Below are positions 26,601 through 36,577 of a stretch of DNA of 64,000 nt, piece after piece. Source of the stretch: Anaeroplasma sp902783745 (lineage in GTDB: Bacteria; Bacillota_I; Bacilli_A; Acholeplasmatales; Anaeroplasmataceae); NCBI GenBank assembly GCA_946617655.1, contig CAMOKL010000002.1:1-64000 (forward strand), read 5' to 3'. Position 1 is the stretch's first letter. Every line of letters begins with the position of its first letter. The notes below the pieces were generated by a model. It was given only the letters and a program-made list of their open reading frames with translations. It ran no database searches and was not told where the DNA came from. The position numbers and the translations under genes are program-made.

Positions 26601-29600
26601 TGAACCAACATTACAAATACCAACTTTATCATATTTAACATTTAACCAATCAGGCTTATCATCTAAGAATTGCACTTCTGGCCTATGATAATCTCCATCA
26701 TATGTATAAGTTACATCTTCAAAAATAAATTCAAAATTATAATCTTTTGCAACAATTGAATAAGTTGTTTCTACATTATCACTACCTAAAGTATAGTTAG
26801 TATTAGATAAGCCTATCGCAGTTGCAGTATGGTCTCCTACCGCAGATTCACCATCACCATCAATATATACAAAACATATATCATTTAATACTAAGTTAGT
26901 AACTGTTGCTGTTGGCTTTTTTAAAGAACCATCATATTCGAATGTTGTTTGTGACCATTGGATTACTGCAACACGTTTAGTAATTGTTACATTAATTGTA
27001 ATTGATTTATTTGCATCATCAATAACATAATTTAATGAATCAGGATTGAATTCTGCAACAACCTTATAAGATCCTGCATTCTTACCAAATCCACTATAAG
27101 AAACTGTAACGTTAGTTGGAAGCTTATCCTTAGAAATAGTTGGATATTGATTGCTACCATTATATTCATAGCTTGCATCAGTATATCCTAATTCACTTGT
27201 ATCAAATGTAATCTTCTTAGGATTAATCTTATATTGATATGTTTTATTTTCAGGTAATTTATAATTATTTAAATCATTATTCTTTAATGATAAATATGTA
27301 ATTGTATATGTACCTGCATTAACTGAATTAGAATAATCATAAACTAATTCTAATCCTTCAATAGAAATTGTATATGTAGGAACTTCGATATTACCACTAT
27401 AAGTAGTTTCACTAAAGCTCCAGCTAATATCTACTTCCTTAGGATTAATAATTACACAAACATTATATGTTGTACTAATTATTTCATTTGGTTTATCTTT
27501 ATATTTAAATGAAACTAATACATCATAAGTACCAACATTTATAATATCCTTATCACATTTAAATATAGCTTCTACATTATCAGGTATAAAAGTGAATTCA
27601 GGTTCATGCTTATTACCATCATATTCAAATTCTAAATCACCAAATTCTATGTCTGTTAATTCATTTGTTTTTGCAGTAATACTATAAATAACCTGGTTTT
27701 CTAATAATTTATAATTTTTATAAATATAATTATTATCATTCTTACCCTTTAAAGATTTAATTGATGCAGTGTGGTTACCTATAGAATTTGCACTACCTTC
27801 TTCTTCACATGCTACATAATCTAAATCCTTTTGTAATACATTTTTTAAAGTATATGAAGGGAATTGCAAATTACCATCATATTCAAATGTTAAAATCTTA
27901 CTCCAAGTAACTTCTACATCTCTAGCATTAATAGTAATTAAACCATTCATACTTTCTGGTACATTATAATTATTAGATAATGTATAAAAATTACATGCTA
28001 CTACCTTTTGACCAACATTAGTTAAGCCTTCTTCAAATTCATAAGTAATTTGAATATTGTCAAGACCGATTGGTAATTCACCTACTAAAGATGGAGTATG
28101 CATATTTCCATCATATGTATTTACTAAATCCTTAATTGATATATTACTCATATCATATGATGCTTTTGAAATAGATATGTTAATATCTTTTATTCTATAT
28201 TTAGTTTCTACTAAATTATTATAATTTAATGTAATTATTGCATAATATGAATCTGAATCTACTACATTTTTAACATTAAATCCTTCATCAGTAACAATTA
28301 TCTCATTATTACTATTATAAAATTCATAGCTATAACTTGCATTAGATAAAACATTTGATATAGATAAATCAACATAATATGATTCATTATCATATATCTT
28401 ATTTAAATCATCTGATATTATGATATTTGGTTCATCAATTACCCATTTAGCATATAATGTATCAAATTCACCGTTTAAGCTTTGAGATGCTTTGTTGCTA
28501 AAATATGGATCTAAATACCAACCTTCAAAGCTAAATCCTTCCTTTTTAGGTTCAACAAATTCAATAACATCTTCTTCTGTATAAATTAACGTTTTATCTG
28601 AATCAAATGCTACATCATCTAATATAGTATCAAATGTAATACTATATTCTTTTAAGAACTTAGCTTTTAAATTTAAATCAGTCGTAATATCAGGATTTAT
28701 TTCAGTATATTCCTTTGTATAATTACCATATTCATCTACTAAATACCAACCCTTAAATTGATATCCATCTTTTTCTAATTCAGGTAACTTAATAGTACCT
28801 AAATCATCATAATAGACTTCTGGTAAATCATCATTAAATGATGCACCTGAATAATCATAATTAATATTATAAATATAACTATAATTACAATTAATTTCAG
28901 TATTCTTACTTACTGTAATAGGAAATGTAATATCTAAATTACCAATATTATATCCATCATATAAAATCTTTCTTCCATCAATTTCCTTTTCTAAAGAATC
29001 ACTTGATGGTTCTTCTAATAATTCTTCATCTTTAAATATATAAACTGGAAGATTTGTTCCATTAAAACAAACATAATATTCATCATCACCTACAATAGGT
29101 ACAAATAAATAATCATATTTTCTATTAGCACTTCTATATTCATCTACTAATGTTCTATCAGTTTTAATTCTAATATCCTTATTTAGGTTTTCTAAATCAA
29201 GCTTAGTATTAGCGTTATTTAAATAAATAACCTCAACATTAGAATTATTAATTGCATCCATTAATTCTATATCTAATGAATCAATATATACTTCTTTAAC
29301 ATTTGAATCTAAAAAAGCATCTTTAGATATATATTTAACACTAGATGGAATAACTAAAGAACCAGAAACATTTACTAAACTATTATCAGATATAGCAATA
29401 GTATCATCTTTAATTATTACATCACCCTTACCTTTTAAAACATTATTTAAAACATAACCATTATATAATTTATCGTATGTATAAATAATCTTTCTATTAT
29501 TTGTTGATGTAATTACTACAATTAATGCAACAACGGTAATTAAAGATGCAATTGCTAAAGGTACACCTTTAACACCAAAAGTCTTTTTATCATCTGTTAT

Positions 29601-30014
29601 TTTAGTATTAAACAATAACATCGCAAGTGAAACAAGACATATTATTCTTGCAATTAAACAAATAATATATATATTATTGCCTATAGATAAATAAATAATA
29701 TATGGAATTATAGGTAAGAAACATATAATCATTATTCCTACCTTTGTTATCATAGATGCTCTTGCAAATCTTTTTATAGTAAATGTTAAAAGTGAGCCTA
29801 CTTGTGCAACTAAGAATATTACTAATAATACAGTTGATGCAATAGGCATACCTGTATATATACCTTTTATTAGTAAGAATACATCTATAAATATTAGTAA
29901 AGCCATTACTAAAAAATTTAAGACATTCATTATCTTTAGGTTTCTTATATGGCTTTTATTTAATTTTTGCTTTTTTAACTTTATAGAATTATCTATATTA
30001 TCATATAAAGCCAT
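23613..30014 (-). CDS. Giant membrane protein with about 16 tandem MBG-type domains
   Basis: 2133 residues. There is no cleavable signal; a basic N-terminus is followed by five hydrophobic helices (residues about 30-170), which puts the rest outside the cell. Next come a BspA-like leucine-rich segment (IPSSVKYISKDAF, about 225) and two Flg_new/InlB-type repeats (GWYLVDEYGNY about 426, GWYLDPYFSN about 501). From about 600 to 1880 run some 16 MBG-type units of about 80 residues, each marked by Y-D/N-G-x(4)-P, in two alternating subtypes. A unique C-terminal domain of about 250 residues follows, with no LPXTG. It starts 4 bp after the Cys-rich gene, whose TGA stop sits in its ribosome-binding site. 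Likely an adhesin or surface scaffold. Confidence 0.8.
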   Translation of the reverse strand: MALYDNIDNSIKLKKQKLNKSHIRNLKIMNVLNFLVMALLIFIDVFLLIKGIYTGMPIASTVLLVIFLVAQVGSLLTFTIKRFARASMITKVGIMIICFLPIIPYIIYLSIGNNIYIICLIARIICLVSLAMLLFNTKITDDKKTFGVKGVPLAIASLITVVALIVVITSTNNRKIIYTYDKLYNGYVLNNVLKGKGDVIIKDDTIAISDNSLVNVSGSLVIPSSVKYISKDAFLDSNVKEVYIDSLDIELMDAINNSNVEVIYLNNANTKLDLENLNKDIRIKTDRTLVDEYRSANRKYDYLFVPIVGDDEYYVCFNGTNLPVYIFKDEELLEEPSSDSLEKEIDGRKILYDGYNIGNLDITFPITVSKNTEINCNYSYIYNINYDYSGASFNDDLPEVYYDDLGTIKLPELEKDGYQFKGWYLVDEYGNYTKEYTEINPDITTDLNLKAKFLKEYSITFDTILDDVAFDSDKTLIYTEEDVIEFVEPKKEGFSFEGWYLDPYFSNKASQSLNGEFDTLYAKWVIDEPNIIISDDLNKIYDNESYYVDLSISNVLSNASYSYEFYNSNNEIIVTDEGFNVKNVVDSDSYYAIITLNYNNLVETKYRIKDINISISKASYDMSNISIKDLVNTYDGNMHTPSLVGELPIGLDNIQITYEFEEGLTNVGQKVVACNFYTLSNNYNVPESMNGLITINARDVEVTWSKILTFEYDGNLQFPSYTLKNVLQKDLDYVACEEEGSANSIGNHTASIKSLKGKNDNNYIYKNYKLLENQVIYSITAKTNELTDIEFGDLEFEYDGNKHEPEFTFIPDNVEAIFKCDKDIINVGTYDVLVSFKYKDKPNEIISTTYNVCVIINPKEVDISWSFSETTYSGNIEVPTYTISIEGLELVYDYSNSVNAGTYTITYLSLKNNDLNNYKLPENKTYQYKINPKKITFDTSELGYTDASYEYNGSNQYPTISKDKLPTNVTVSYSGFGKNAGSYKVVAEFNPDSLNYVIDDANKSITINVTITKRVAVIQWSQTTFEYDGSLKKPTATVTNLVLNDICFVYIDGDGESAVGDHTATAIGLSNTNYTLGSDNVETTYSIVAKDYNFEFIFEDVTYTYDGDYHRPEVQFLDDKPDWLNVKYDKVGICNVGSLVVTVSFEATDDSYNVPTSRTAIVTITPRTASFVFSFENTPIYNGKAIAPNVSITNLVSGDDAEVVLTDYSNNINAGTYTVYVNSISNTNYTFDLDNSKYTYEIKKADYDYSNIKFESVYTFEYNGYQQRPSLKTSDGDAVEIMGLDGPVIIEYSDGIKDVGQGRVTATFKGSDNYNQIPEMSTIVIITAKTISLKWAGDNFTYNGLQQKPSCTADGLLLTDICTVNVSGSGINAGEYTAKAVSLSNPNYKLPSNNEHPFTIEKATLDISKVSFEENTKVYDGTDLKPIVVGEIPSAATYSFIGLSSQVGTHLITVRFEVDSNYNSIPDITVEVTITKRELTVKWLDLEVEYNGQLQGPKYELTGLVSGDDCELTINGGGINVGEYTIEVIGISNNNYSLTIPDDVTYKITKANYDMSSVSFEDLIIEYNGQLQHPVISGQLPQGVSVDEYTGGATNVIDGTVTVTVSFKTIDENYNVPKSMQATITIVAKKLTVTWANTTFTYDNTKHYPIAKLNGLLNDDECTFEVGGYAIDAGTYTAYIASISNSNYKASSTVSYTIKKADYDMSSVTFEDVVFNYDSTSHHQTVSGLDLVEGLDGLKLSVKYTGQVTNVIDGKVLCTATFETTSNNYNVPSDMTCYISVSPIEVNINISLDTDEDVTATVTWDKKYYLGCNYDGLAHNVNINVASSDLSNIIDGDDVNFYIDGTFESYKENGYSFEIMSSNANYKSIYDTLSVTVSKIYVGYGFAWNSIEPSWWGDYPESVLAKLDKVYTDNDLDVEVVNKVPTSYGHYYIKFTTTEESIIMQSSSSSSNTYDVSLTLESLKALAAYYTTDMGIIENPVWYNNVYELYNQLGVSDDSIEFLLNDSYDYIINKVLFIDFTQNDTSSSELCTVDGNINNQVTTTKSYLNHEFSKVLKIESSTTITIDLSNTTYTTLILVGYLTNSYYNRISINDEIYEIPSSGILELSGLSGVITIEKSSRYSISGLYGIVLI

Positions 30015-30018
30015 AAAA

Positions 30019-32100
30019 TCACCTCTTTATCTTAAATACTCTTTCTAAATGTAAAAATTTATTTTTATCATCAGTAATTAAATAATATGTAACAAGCTTG
30101 TTTTTAGATTCACTATATACCCATAACGAATTCCATTCACTATTAAAGTGATAAGAAAGCTTCTTTTTAAACATATCACTTGCTTCAATATTCATTCTTA
30201 TTAAAGCTTGCTTTTTAGCATCTAAGTTCTTAATATCAAATGTTTCAACATTCTTACTACAATTAACACATAAATGAGTTTTTGAATCTATGTGATTTGG
30301 GCAATAATATTTTCTGCATGATATACATAAATCTGGTAAGTGATTCTTTCTATTTATATCAACAAATAATAAAGAATCCTTCTTTTCAGTACAAGATATA
30401 CATGTATCTGTGTATTTTAAATTATTTATATCATCTAAGAAATATTTATTTTGTCCTTTAGAATAAATAATAGATAGTCCATTATTATATTTACTATTAT
30501 CCTCTTCTTGTGCGCAATATTCACAACAAGATTTTTGATCACTATTAACAATCAAATGAGAGAATAAATACATATTCCATACCTCATCTGTTGCCGCAAA
30601 TAAATGATTACAAGTCATGCATCTTCTTTCGTATTGTTTAGATACATAATGTCTACTATCATCATCTATTATTGCAGCACCTAATATATCTTTTGCTAAA
30701 ACCTCAATAGTATCACCAATATAGTAATAATTACCTGATATTTCACCTTTTACAATTTGGCTCTTTAAGTATGTATTAGAATCTACTTCTCCATCAAAAG
30801 GATAAACCTTATTATCAATTAATTTAACAAGTGAATCCTTTAAGAAATATACATCTTTATAAATATCATTATTAAATCTTTCATCAAGTCCATATAACAT
30901 TACACTTGATTTCTTTAATGTCATTCTAGGTTTAACCTTACCTCTTAATGGGGCATCATCAAATGCTAATACTAATTCTTCATTTGAAACATGTTCTATT
31001 ATTCCATCTATATCAACATCATATAATACATCATCTAGGTTTAATGGGTTATATGTAATTTCATACATTAAAGGATAATCCTTATAATATGGATTTATAC
31101 TTGTAACCTTATAAACACATTTCTTTTCTACAATGTGATTACAATAAATAGATAATGGTGTTAAGCTAAATTCAATCTTAGGTTCAACAGATTGACTTTC
31201 TTTTAAAAATCCTTCTCTTGATTCTATTAATTTAGCTAAATTAGTATTACTATTGTTTCTTAATGTTTCAAAGATATTAAATTTAACATTAGGATCAGAC
31301 ATTAGATTTCTTATTCTTAATAAAGAATCAATATCTTCTAAATCAACATCTTCATTTATTGCATCATATACAGGTTCAGCCTCAGTTTGACCTATATTAA
31401 AAAATCCATATGATACTTCATTTTTAGATAAAGATATAAATATATCATCAATAACATTTTCACTTAATGTTTGATTATTAAAGTTATCTTTATAATTAAC
31501 TAAAACCTTAATTTCATTTTGAATAGTTGATGTTTCAAAATCAGTATCTATGATATGACTGAATTCTTTATTATAATAATTAGATTCTGGCATACTAGGA
31601 TATTTATCAGTTTTAAAATCCGCTTTTCTAACTAATAAAATATTATATTTAGCCATTATTCTTTTCATTAAAGTATCAACAAATAAAGATGTTCTACTTG
31701 CGTATTCAATTTTCTTTTTAATATCATGCTTACGCTTATCAAATGTGACATCATAAATAATATCATCAAATGATTCACTATTAATTTTAAAGATAAAATG
31801 AGTGCTTGATACAATATCAATATATCCATTTAAATCAAGTAAGCATTTAAGCTTATATTCATTTGATATATCATAAACTATACCTAATGAAATAGCTTCT
31901 CTTACTAAATCAATAACTTCAGTTATTGGTAAGTTTGCTCTTAATTCATTAATTAATGGTAAGTTTTCATTTGAATCTAGCTCATTATAATTAAATTTAT
32001 ATTCTTTATCGTTAAGGATGAAATTATTGTTTTCATCCTTAACTAAAATTCCTAGTTTAGAAGCGTAATCAATTAAATCATTTACATATAAAAGATTCAT
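30019..32100 (-). CDS. Protein of unknown function with C-terminal Cys-pair cluster
   Basis: 693 residues, no family I recognise. Residues 1-490 are acidic alpha/beta sequence without membrane helices. Between about 490 and 620 lie at least five CxxC-type pairs (RRCMTC, CCEYC, DTCISC, DLCISC with YYCPNH, HLCVNC), consistent with several zinc ribbons or a B-box/RING-like fold. A basic C-terminus ends FKIKR. It lies 13 bp after the helicase gene and 4 bp before the giant surface gene, so the three are one transcription unit. A zinc-stabilised partner of the helicase is a reasonable guess, no more. Ends in TGA. Confidence 0.7.
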   Translation of the reverse strand: MNLLYVNDLIDYASKLGILVKDENNNFILNDKEYKFNYNELDSNENLPLINELRANLPITEVIDLVREAISLGIVYDISNEYKLKCLLDLNGYIDIVSSTHFIFKINSESFDDIIYDVTFDKRKHDIKKKIEYASRTSLFVDTLMKRIMAKYNILLVRKADFKTDKYPSMPESNYYNKEFSHIIDTDFETSTIQNEIKVLVNYKDNFNNQTLSENVIDDIFISLSKNEVSYGFFNIGQTEAEPVYDAINEDVDLEDIDSLLRIRNLMSDPNVKFNIFETLRNNSNTNLAKLIESREGFLKESQSVEPKIEFSLTPLSIYCNHIVEKKCVYKVTSINPYYKDYPLMYEITYNPLNLDDVLYDVDIDGIIEHVSNEELVLAFDDAPLRGKVKPRMTLKKSSVMLYGLDERFNNDIYKDVYFLKDSLVKLIDNKVYPFDGEVDSNTYLKSQIVKGEISGNYYYIGDTIEVLAKDILGAAIIDDDSRHYVSKQYERRCMTCNHLFAATDEVWNMYLFSHLIVNSDQKSCCEYCAQEEDNSKYNNGLSIIYSKGQNKYFLDDINNLKYTDTCISCTEKKDSLLFVDINRKNHLPDLCISCRKYYCPNHIDSKTHLCVNCSKNVETFDIKNLDAKKQALIRMNIEASDMFKKKLSYHFNSEWNSLWVYSESKNKLVTYYLITDDKNKFLHLERVFKIKR

Positions 32101-32113
32101 ATATTATCACATC

Positions 32114-35100
32114 CTAGTTATTTCTAATATCCCCTCTTAATACCTTAGAATATAATCTAATCATACTCTTTATAGCATCAAGTGGCTTTAATATGTTTCC
32201 ATTATAATAAACATCAATTTTATCGTTATTATCCATTGCGTATTTTACAATGTCTGGGAATCTTTTGGCATTAAACTCTATATAATCATCATGATATACT
32301 GCAACAAATTCCCTATTTAATTCACTTATATTAACATTATCTTTTTTCTTATATGAATGCGTACTTGAGAATAGCTTTTGTGATACAGCCATAATTACAG
32401 GCATTACAAAATCAACCTCTGTTTGACAAACACCATATAAATCAAATCCTTCTTCATCAGTTAATATATTATAATATTCTCTATTAAATTCATGGTTAAT
32501 ATTATTATTATCTCCATTAGTAAGACATGTTAATACAAGACATGTTTCAGTTTGACCCATTCTAGAGATTCTACCTATTAATTGTTCTAACTCTAAAGGA
32601 TCCATATATTCATTGTTTTGTTTATCAAGCTGACCAATAATTAATAGGTTTGCTGCATTAAAATCTGTACCTGCAACCATTGTTTTATCAATAAAATATA
32701 AGGAATTCCAATTTTCATTTTCTGATGTAAATTCAGTAAACCAGTTATAATTTAATTCCTTAAAATTATCACCAACAAATGCTTTTTTAATAGTACCATT
32801 TACTGTATAAGAATCTTTTAATCTCTTTTCTTCATATGAAAGCTTATTATCATCCTTTGCTAATATTTCTTCCATCTTTTCTTTCATATCTTTTGCATGT
32901 TTTCCTTTAGGGAAATATCCAAAATGTATAAAGTCAGATAATTCATAATTATCTTCTTCATTTATATAAAGATTCATATATACTCTTCTTGATTTATTAA
33001 ATATATCTTTACTTTCTTTAATATTCTTATAAAGCTTAACTCTTAATTCAGGCTTTCTTTCATAAATTAGAGTTTTTGCAGTTTCTATAAATAATAAATC
33101 TTCTTTTGATGCGTTAGGATATTTATTAAATTTATCATCATTAATAGATAATAATTCTTTTAATATCTCAATCTTATTAGAATCACTTGAAATATCAACC
33201 GCAAAGCCTTTCTTTCTTGGTCTTCTCCAATCAATAAAATCAGATAAGAATACTGTTGAATATTCATGATATGCTCTATAGAAAGCTAAAAGTCCTCTAT
33301 TGATATATGAACATAAAAGATCACAAGTAAGAATAGCTTTTTTATAGATATCTCCTAAATCATTTTCATTTTCTGATTTAATAATTATTCTATAATTTTC
33401 AATGAATTTATCATAAACATTAAATAAATCAAGCTTCATTCTCATTTGATATTCTAATCTCTTAGTACAAATTTTTACTGATTGTTCTACTAAGGATGAA
33501 ATATTTAAGAATGCATCTTTAAATATTTCATTAGAAATTGTTCTTTTTGGGAATAATGGTCTTATATATTTATCTATGAATATATTTGTTTCATCTTCAG
33601 TCATAGTAGTCATTTCAGGAGCTTTTCTTATTGCCCCAACAAGCTTAATAAATGCTTGTCCACCATAATCGTCTCTTCCATATTCTTTTGCGTGAATTAT
33701 TTCATCTTCTGTTGCTGAATGTCTTCTTATCGCATCAATTACATCATTATCGTATAATCTTTTTCTTGTAAACATTGAATTAATAAGACCATTTAGCTTA
33801 CTAAATTTCTTTGATGCATCATTTGATTCTGCCATTTCAGATAAACTTCTTGCACCACCACAATATGCATTATAGAATTTAGCTTCAGCCATTTCTTTAT
33901 TTTCACCTAATCTATTTTTATCAACCATATATAGTAGGTTAAATATATCTGATAAGTCATTTCTTATAGGTGTTGCTGAAATTAAAATACAATATTTCTT
34001 TTGGATATTTGCAATAAATTCTTGTAATATCTCTTCTTTATTTCCTTTTTTATTAAAGTCAATTAATAAATCTTGTACTTCATCAAAAATTAATAAATCA
34101 ATTAATCTTTCTTCTGCAAGCTTATCATCCTTAGCTAAATTAGAAACCATATTGATTAATGTTTGTTTTCTTTCTTCTATTTTAGCTAATGCTTTAGTAT
34201 ATTTTTGAAGTAAAGATTTTTCTTTTTCTAAGATATATCCATTATCATTTTTCATTTGCATTATTCTATCATTAGTTGGATAAAATATTTTCTTTTGTTC
34301 ATCAAATTCATATGTGAAGAATCCATATACATTAAATGATGTTATCTTTTGATATTCTTCATTTAATGAAAGTGATTCTTTAATTACTCTTGATAATTCT
34401 TTTGGGATTCTTTTTTTAATAATATCTAAATATTTAATAGACATTATTTTATTTATATCCATATCTATAACAGAAATATCACTTGGTACTTCAGGAGATG
34501 GATTATATACTTGATTTTTTAATTCAAAATATTTACTTGATTTTTTTATATACTCTAATGTTGAATTAGATTTAATTTGTTCTGTTGAAACTAAATATAC
34601 CTTTAATGCATTTTGATTTTTAGTAGCCTTATCCTTTTTTAATTCTTGAATCAATTCAATAAATGAATATGAATCATGCTTAGGATAAACCTCAAACATA
34701 GGACTTCCATCCTCATGGCGGAATTTAGTATTACATTCATTTCTCCATTGATGTATTGTTGATTTAGTTGTAACAATAACACAATTTTTAATTGTTGCAC
34801 ATCTAAACATTACATCCGCAGTCATTAATGCTTCAAGTGTTTTACCAAGTCCTACCTGATCTCCAAAAACGCCTCTTCCTTCAAACTTTTTAAGCATTGT
34901 TCTTACTGATTCGACCTGATACTTAAAAGGTTTAAAATAAGGATATTCACTAATATCACCATAATCTTGGAATACAGGTTGCTTTCTTACATCAATAGCG
35001 TAATCTACTAAATTATGGTATGCAGAATAATCATGAATATTAAATGTATGAGTTTTAATATCATCATCAAATGATATTTCACTATAATCTTCATTCATTA

Positions 35101-36577
35101 ATGATACTTTTACATTCTTACCAAATAATGATATTCCTCTACCTTCATTTTCTAAATCAGTATCTAATGATTTCTTATTTTCAGGCAATACACTTTCAGA
35201 AATATAAATGAAGAATTTTTCTAAGTCTCTAATATCTTTTGCGATATCTTGGAAATCACTTCTTTCATAGATCTTAAAAGATGGATCCTTAAGTCCACTT
35301 GTTAAGGCAAGATAATCAAATACCTTAACATGTTTTAAATAATTTTCTTTTTGACGAACTAATCTCTTATATAAGAATTCAGCATCACTTTTACATGTGA
35401 TATTTCCAATCTTTTTCTTTGAAATATCATCTCTATTACCAACTTCATCTTTTAATCCCATTAAGAATTCACAGAAATTCTTAATCTTATTTGATAAATC
35501 ACGTGCTAAAGATAGACGCTTTTGTTCTTCATATCTTACTTCAATCTTAGTAATTTGTGTGTCAATTAATTGGTACAAATAATTAATTGAACCTTCCTCT
35601 TCTGATGTAACAATAAACGTTAGCTGATTAAATGATTCAGGTAATTCCTCATACATAATTGAAACAAAATCTACATATTCATTGTATCTTTCAACTGAAT
35701 TATTATATAAATCATTTACTTGATCATTGATTTCATTTAAATCATCTAATCTTTTTATAGTTTGGATATTAAATTCAAAGCTATCTACCTTATTTTTAAT
35801 ATATTTATATGTTTTCTTTATTTCAGGTTCAAATATCTTATTAGAAATATTCTTTAATATTTCATCAATCTTATCATATTGCATTAAAGCAAATTGATAT
35901 AAAGTTTGATATCTTGACATAAATCCTAAATCAAATATCTTAAATTTTTGATTTAACATATTTTTAATTTCACATACCTGATGGAATGACATATCATCAT
36001 CTTTTTTATCACGTAAGCTTTTAATTGTATCTAACGCATAGCTAAAATAATCATCCATCTTAACTAAAAACATATTTAATTCATAAGGTACAACATCACC
36101 CTCATCATCATAAAAAGCATTTTGTCTTACAAGCTCAGGCATCACAACTTCTGGGTCTAGGGCAGATGAAAATGATTCAGGATCAGTTAATATTGAAAAC
36201 ATTACTAAAGCTTCTTGGAAGAATGGATAAAAAGGCCACATATCTTCTTTTAGGCTTCCTATAACTTCTAATATATCTTTAGTATCAGTTAATAGTTTTA
36301 TTATTTCTTGATATCTATCTTCATATTTAATAATATATTCAAATGAATCTCTAAAAAATAAAAATAATCCAATTGGATAATAATATTTAGGAGTCTTTAT
36401 AGCTATACTATCAAATTTATTTAAAAGCTTATCATCCTTATATGATGGACTTGAAAAATCAGCGTCAAATAATTCATTCATTTGATTAAAATTAAGCTTA
36501 TCTTTTGGTTTTAATCCCAAAGTCTTTCTTACAAGTTCAACTAATAAATCCATATTTTCTTTATATTGCTTAATCAT
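32114..36577 (-). CDS. SNF2-type DEAD/DEAH-box helicase with long N-terminal extension
   Basis: 1487 residues. The first 540 are helical and acidic with no recognised domain. Helicase motifs follow: a Q-motif-like FKPFKYQVESVRTML, Walker A GDQVGLGKT (572-580), motif Ia VTTKSTIHQWRNE, Walker B variant LLIFDEVQDLL, and motif III ISATPIRND. Motifs V/VI are VAGTDFNAANLLI and LEQLIGRISRMGQ (about 1330-1342). An insertion of several hundred residues separates the two RecA lobes. The pattern is SNF2/RapA-like ATP-driven DNA translocation. No nuclease motif is visible. AGGTGG precedes the ATG. It is the first gene of the operon with the Cys-rich and giant membrane proteins. Confidence 0.85.
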   Translation of the reverse strand: MIKQYKENMDLLVELVRKTLGLKPKDKLNFNQMNELFDADFSSPSYKDDKLLNKFDSIAIKTPKYYYPIGLFLFFRDSFEYIIKYEDRYQEIIKLLTDTKDILEVIGSLKEDMWPFYPFFQEALVMFSILTDPESFSSALDPEVVMPELVRQNAFYDDEGDVVPYELNMFLVKMDDYFSYALDTIKSLRDKKDDDMSFHQVCEIKNMLNQKFKIFDLGFMSRYQTLYQFALMQYDKIDEILKNISNKIFEPEIKKTYKYIKNKVDSFEFNIQTIKRLDDLNEINDQVNDLYNNSVERYNEYVDFVSIMYEELPESFNQLTFIVTSEEEGSINYLYQLIDTQITKIEVRYEEQKRLSLARDLSNKIKNFCEFLMGLKDEVGNRDDISKKKIGNITCKSDAEFLYKRLVRQKENYLKHVKVFDYLALTSGLKDPSFKIYERSDFQDIAKDIRDLEKFFIYISESVLPENKKSLDTDLENEGRGISLFGKNVKVSLMNEDYSEISFDDDIKTHTFNIHDYSAYHNLVDYAIDVRKQPVFQDYGDISEYPYFKPFKYQVESVRTMLKKFEGRGVFGDQVGLGKTLEALMTADVMFRCATIKNCVIVTTKSTIHQWRNECNTKFRHEDGSPMFEVYPKHDSYSFIELIQELKKDKATKNQNALKVYLVSTEQIKSNSTLEYIKKSSKYFELKNQVYNPSPEVPSDISVIDMDINKIMSIKYLDIIKKRIPKELSRVIKESLSLNEEYQKITSFNVYGFFTYEFDEQKKIFYPTNDRIMQMKNDNGYILEKEKSLLQKYTKALAKIEERKQTLINMVSNLAKDDKLAEERLIDLLIFDEVQDLLIDFNKKGNKEEILQEFIANIQKKYCILISATPIRNDLSDIFNLLYMVDKNRLGENKEMAEAKFYNAYCGGARSLSEMAESNDASKKFSKLNGLINSMFTRKRLYDNDVIDAIRRHSATEDEIIHAKEYGRDDYGGQAFIKLVGAIRKAPEMTTMTEDETNIFIDKYIRPLFPKRTISNEIFKDAFLNISSLVEQSVKICTKRLEYQMRMKLDLFNVYDKFIENYRIIIKSENENDLGDIYKKAILTCDLLCSYINRGLLAFYRAYHEYSTVFLSDFIDWRRPRKKGFAVDISSDSNKIEILKELLSINDDKFNKYPNASKEDLLFIETAKTLIYERKPELRVKLYKNIKESKDIFNKSRRVYMNLYINEEDNYELSDFIHFGYFPKGKHAKDMKEKMEEILAKDDNKLSYEEKRLKDSYTVNGTIKKAFVGDNFKELNYNWFTEFTSENENWNSLYFIDKTMVAGTDFNAANLLIIGQLDKQNNEYMDPLELEQLIGRISRMGQTETCLVLTCLTNGDNNNINHEFNREYYNILTDEEGFDLYGVCQTEVDFVMPVIMAVSQKLFSSTHSYKKKDNVNISELNREFVAVYHDDYIEFNAKRFPDIVKYAMDNNDKIDVYYNGNILKPLDAIKSMIRLYSKVLRGDIRNN

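Noticed and set aside
26482..26688. Small rightward frames inside the giant gene and other long genes (e.g. 1602-1982, 52886-53146, 61164-61382)
   Set aside because: All lie antisense within recognised genes, lack start signals and have compositions dictated by the real frame.
24500..28200. Repeat array that could be mistaken for CRISPR or satellite DNA
   Set aside because: The repetition is at protein level (MBG domains of about 80 residues in an open frame); there are no identical short repeats with spacers.
32114..36577. Assignment of the helicase as a type I restriction HsdR or a DISARM DrmD protein
   Set aside because: No nuclease motif, no linked methylase or specificity gene and no DUF1998/PLD partners are present; only the SNF2 core is shared.
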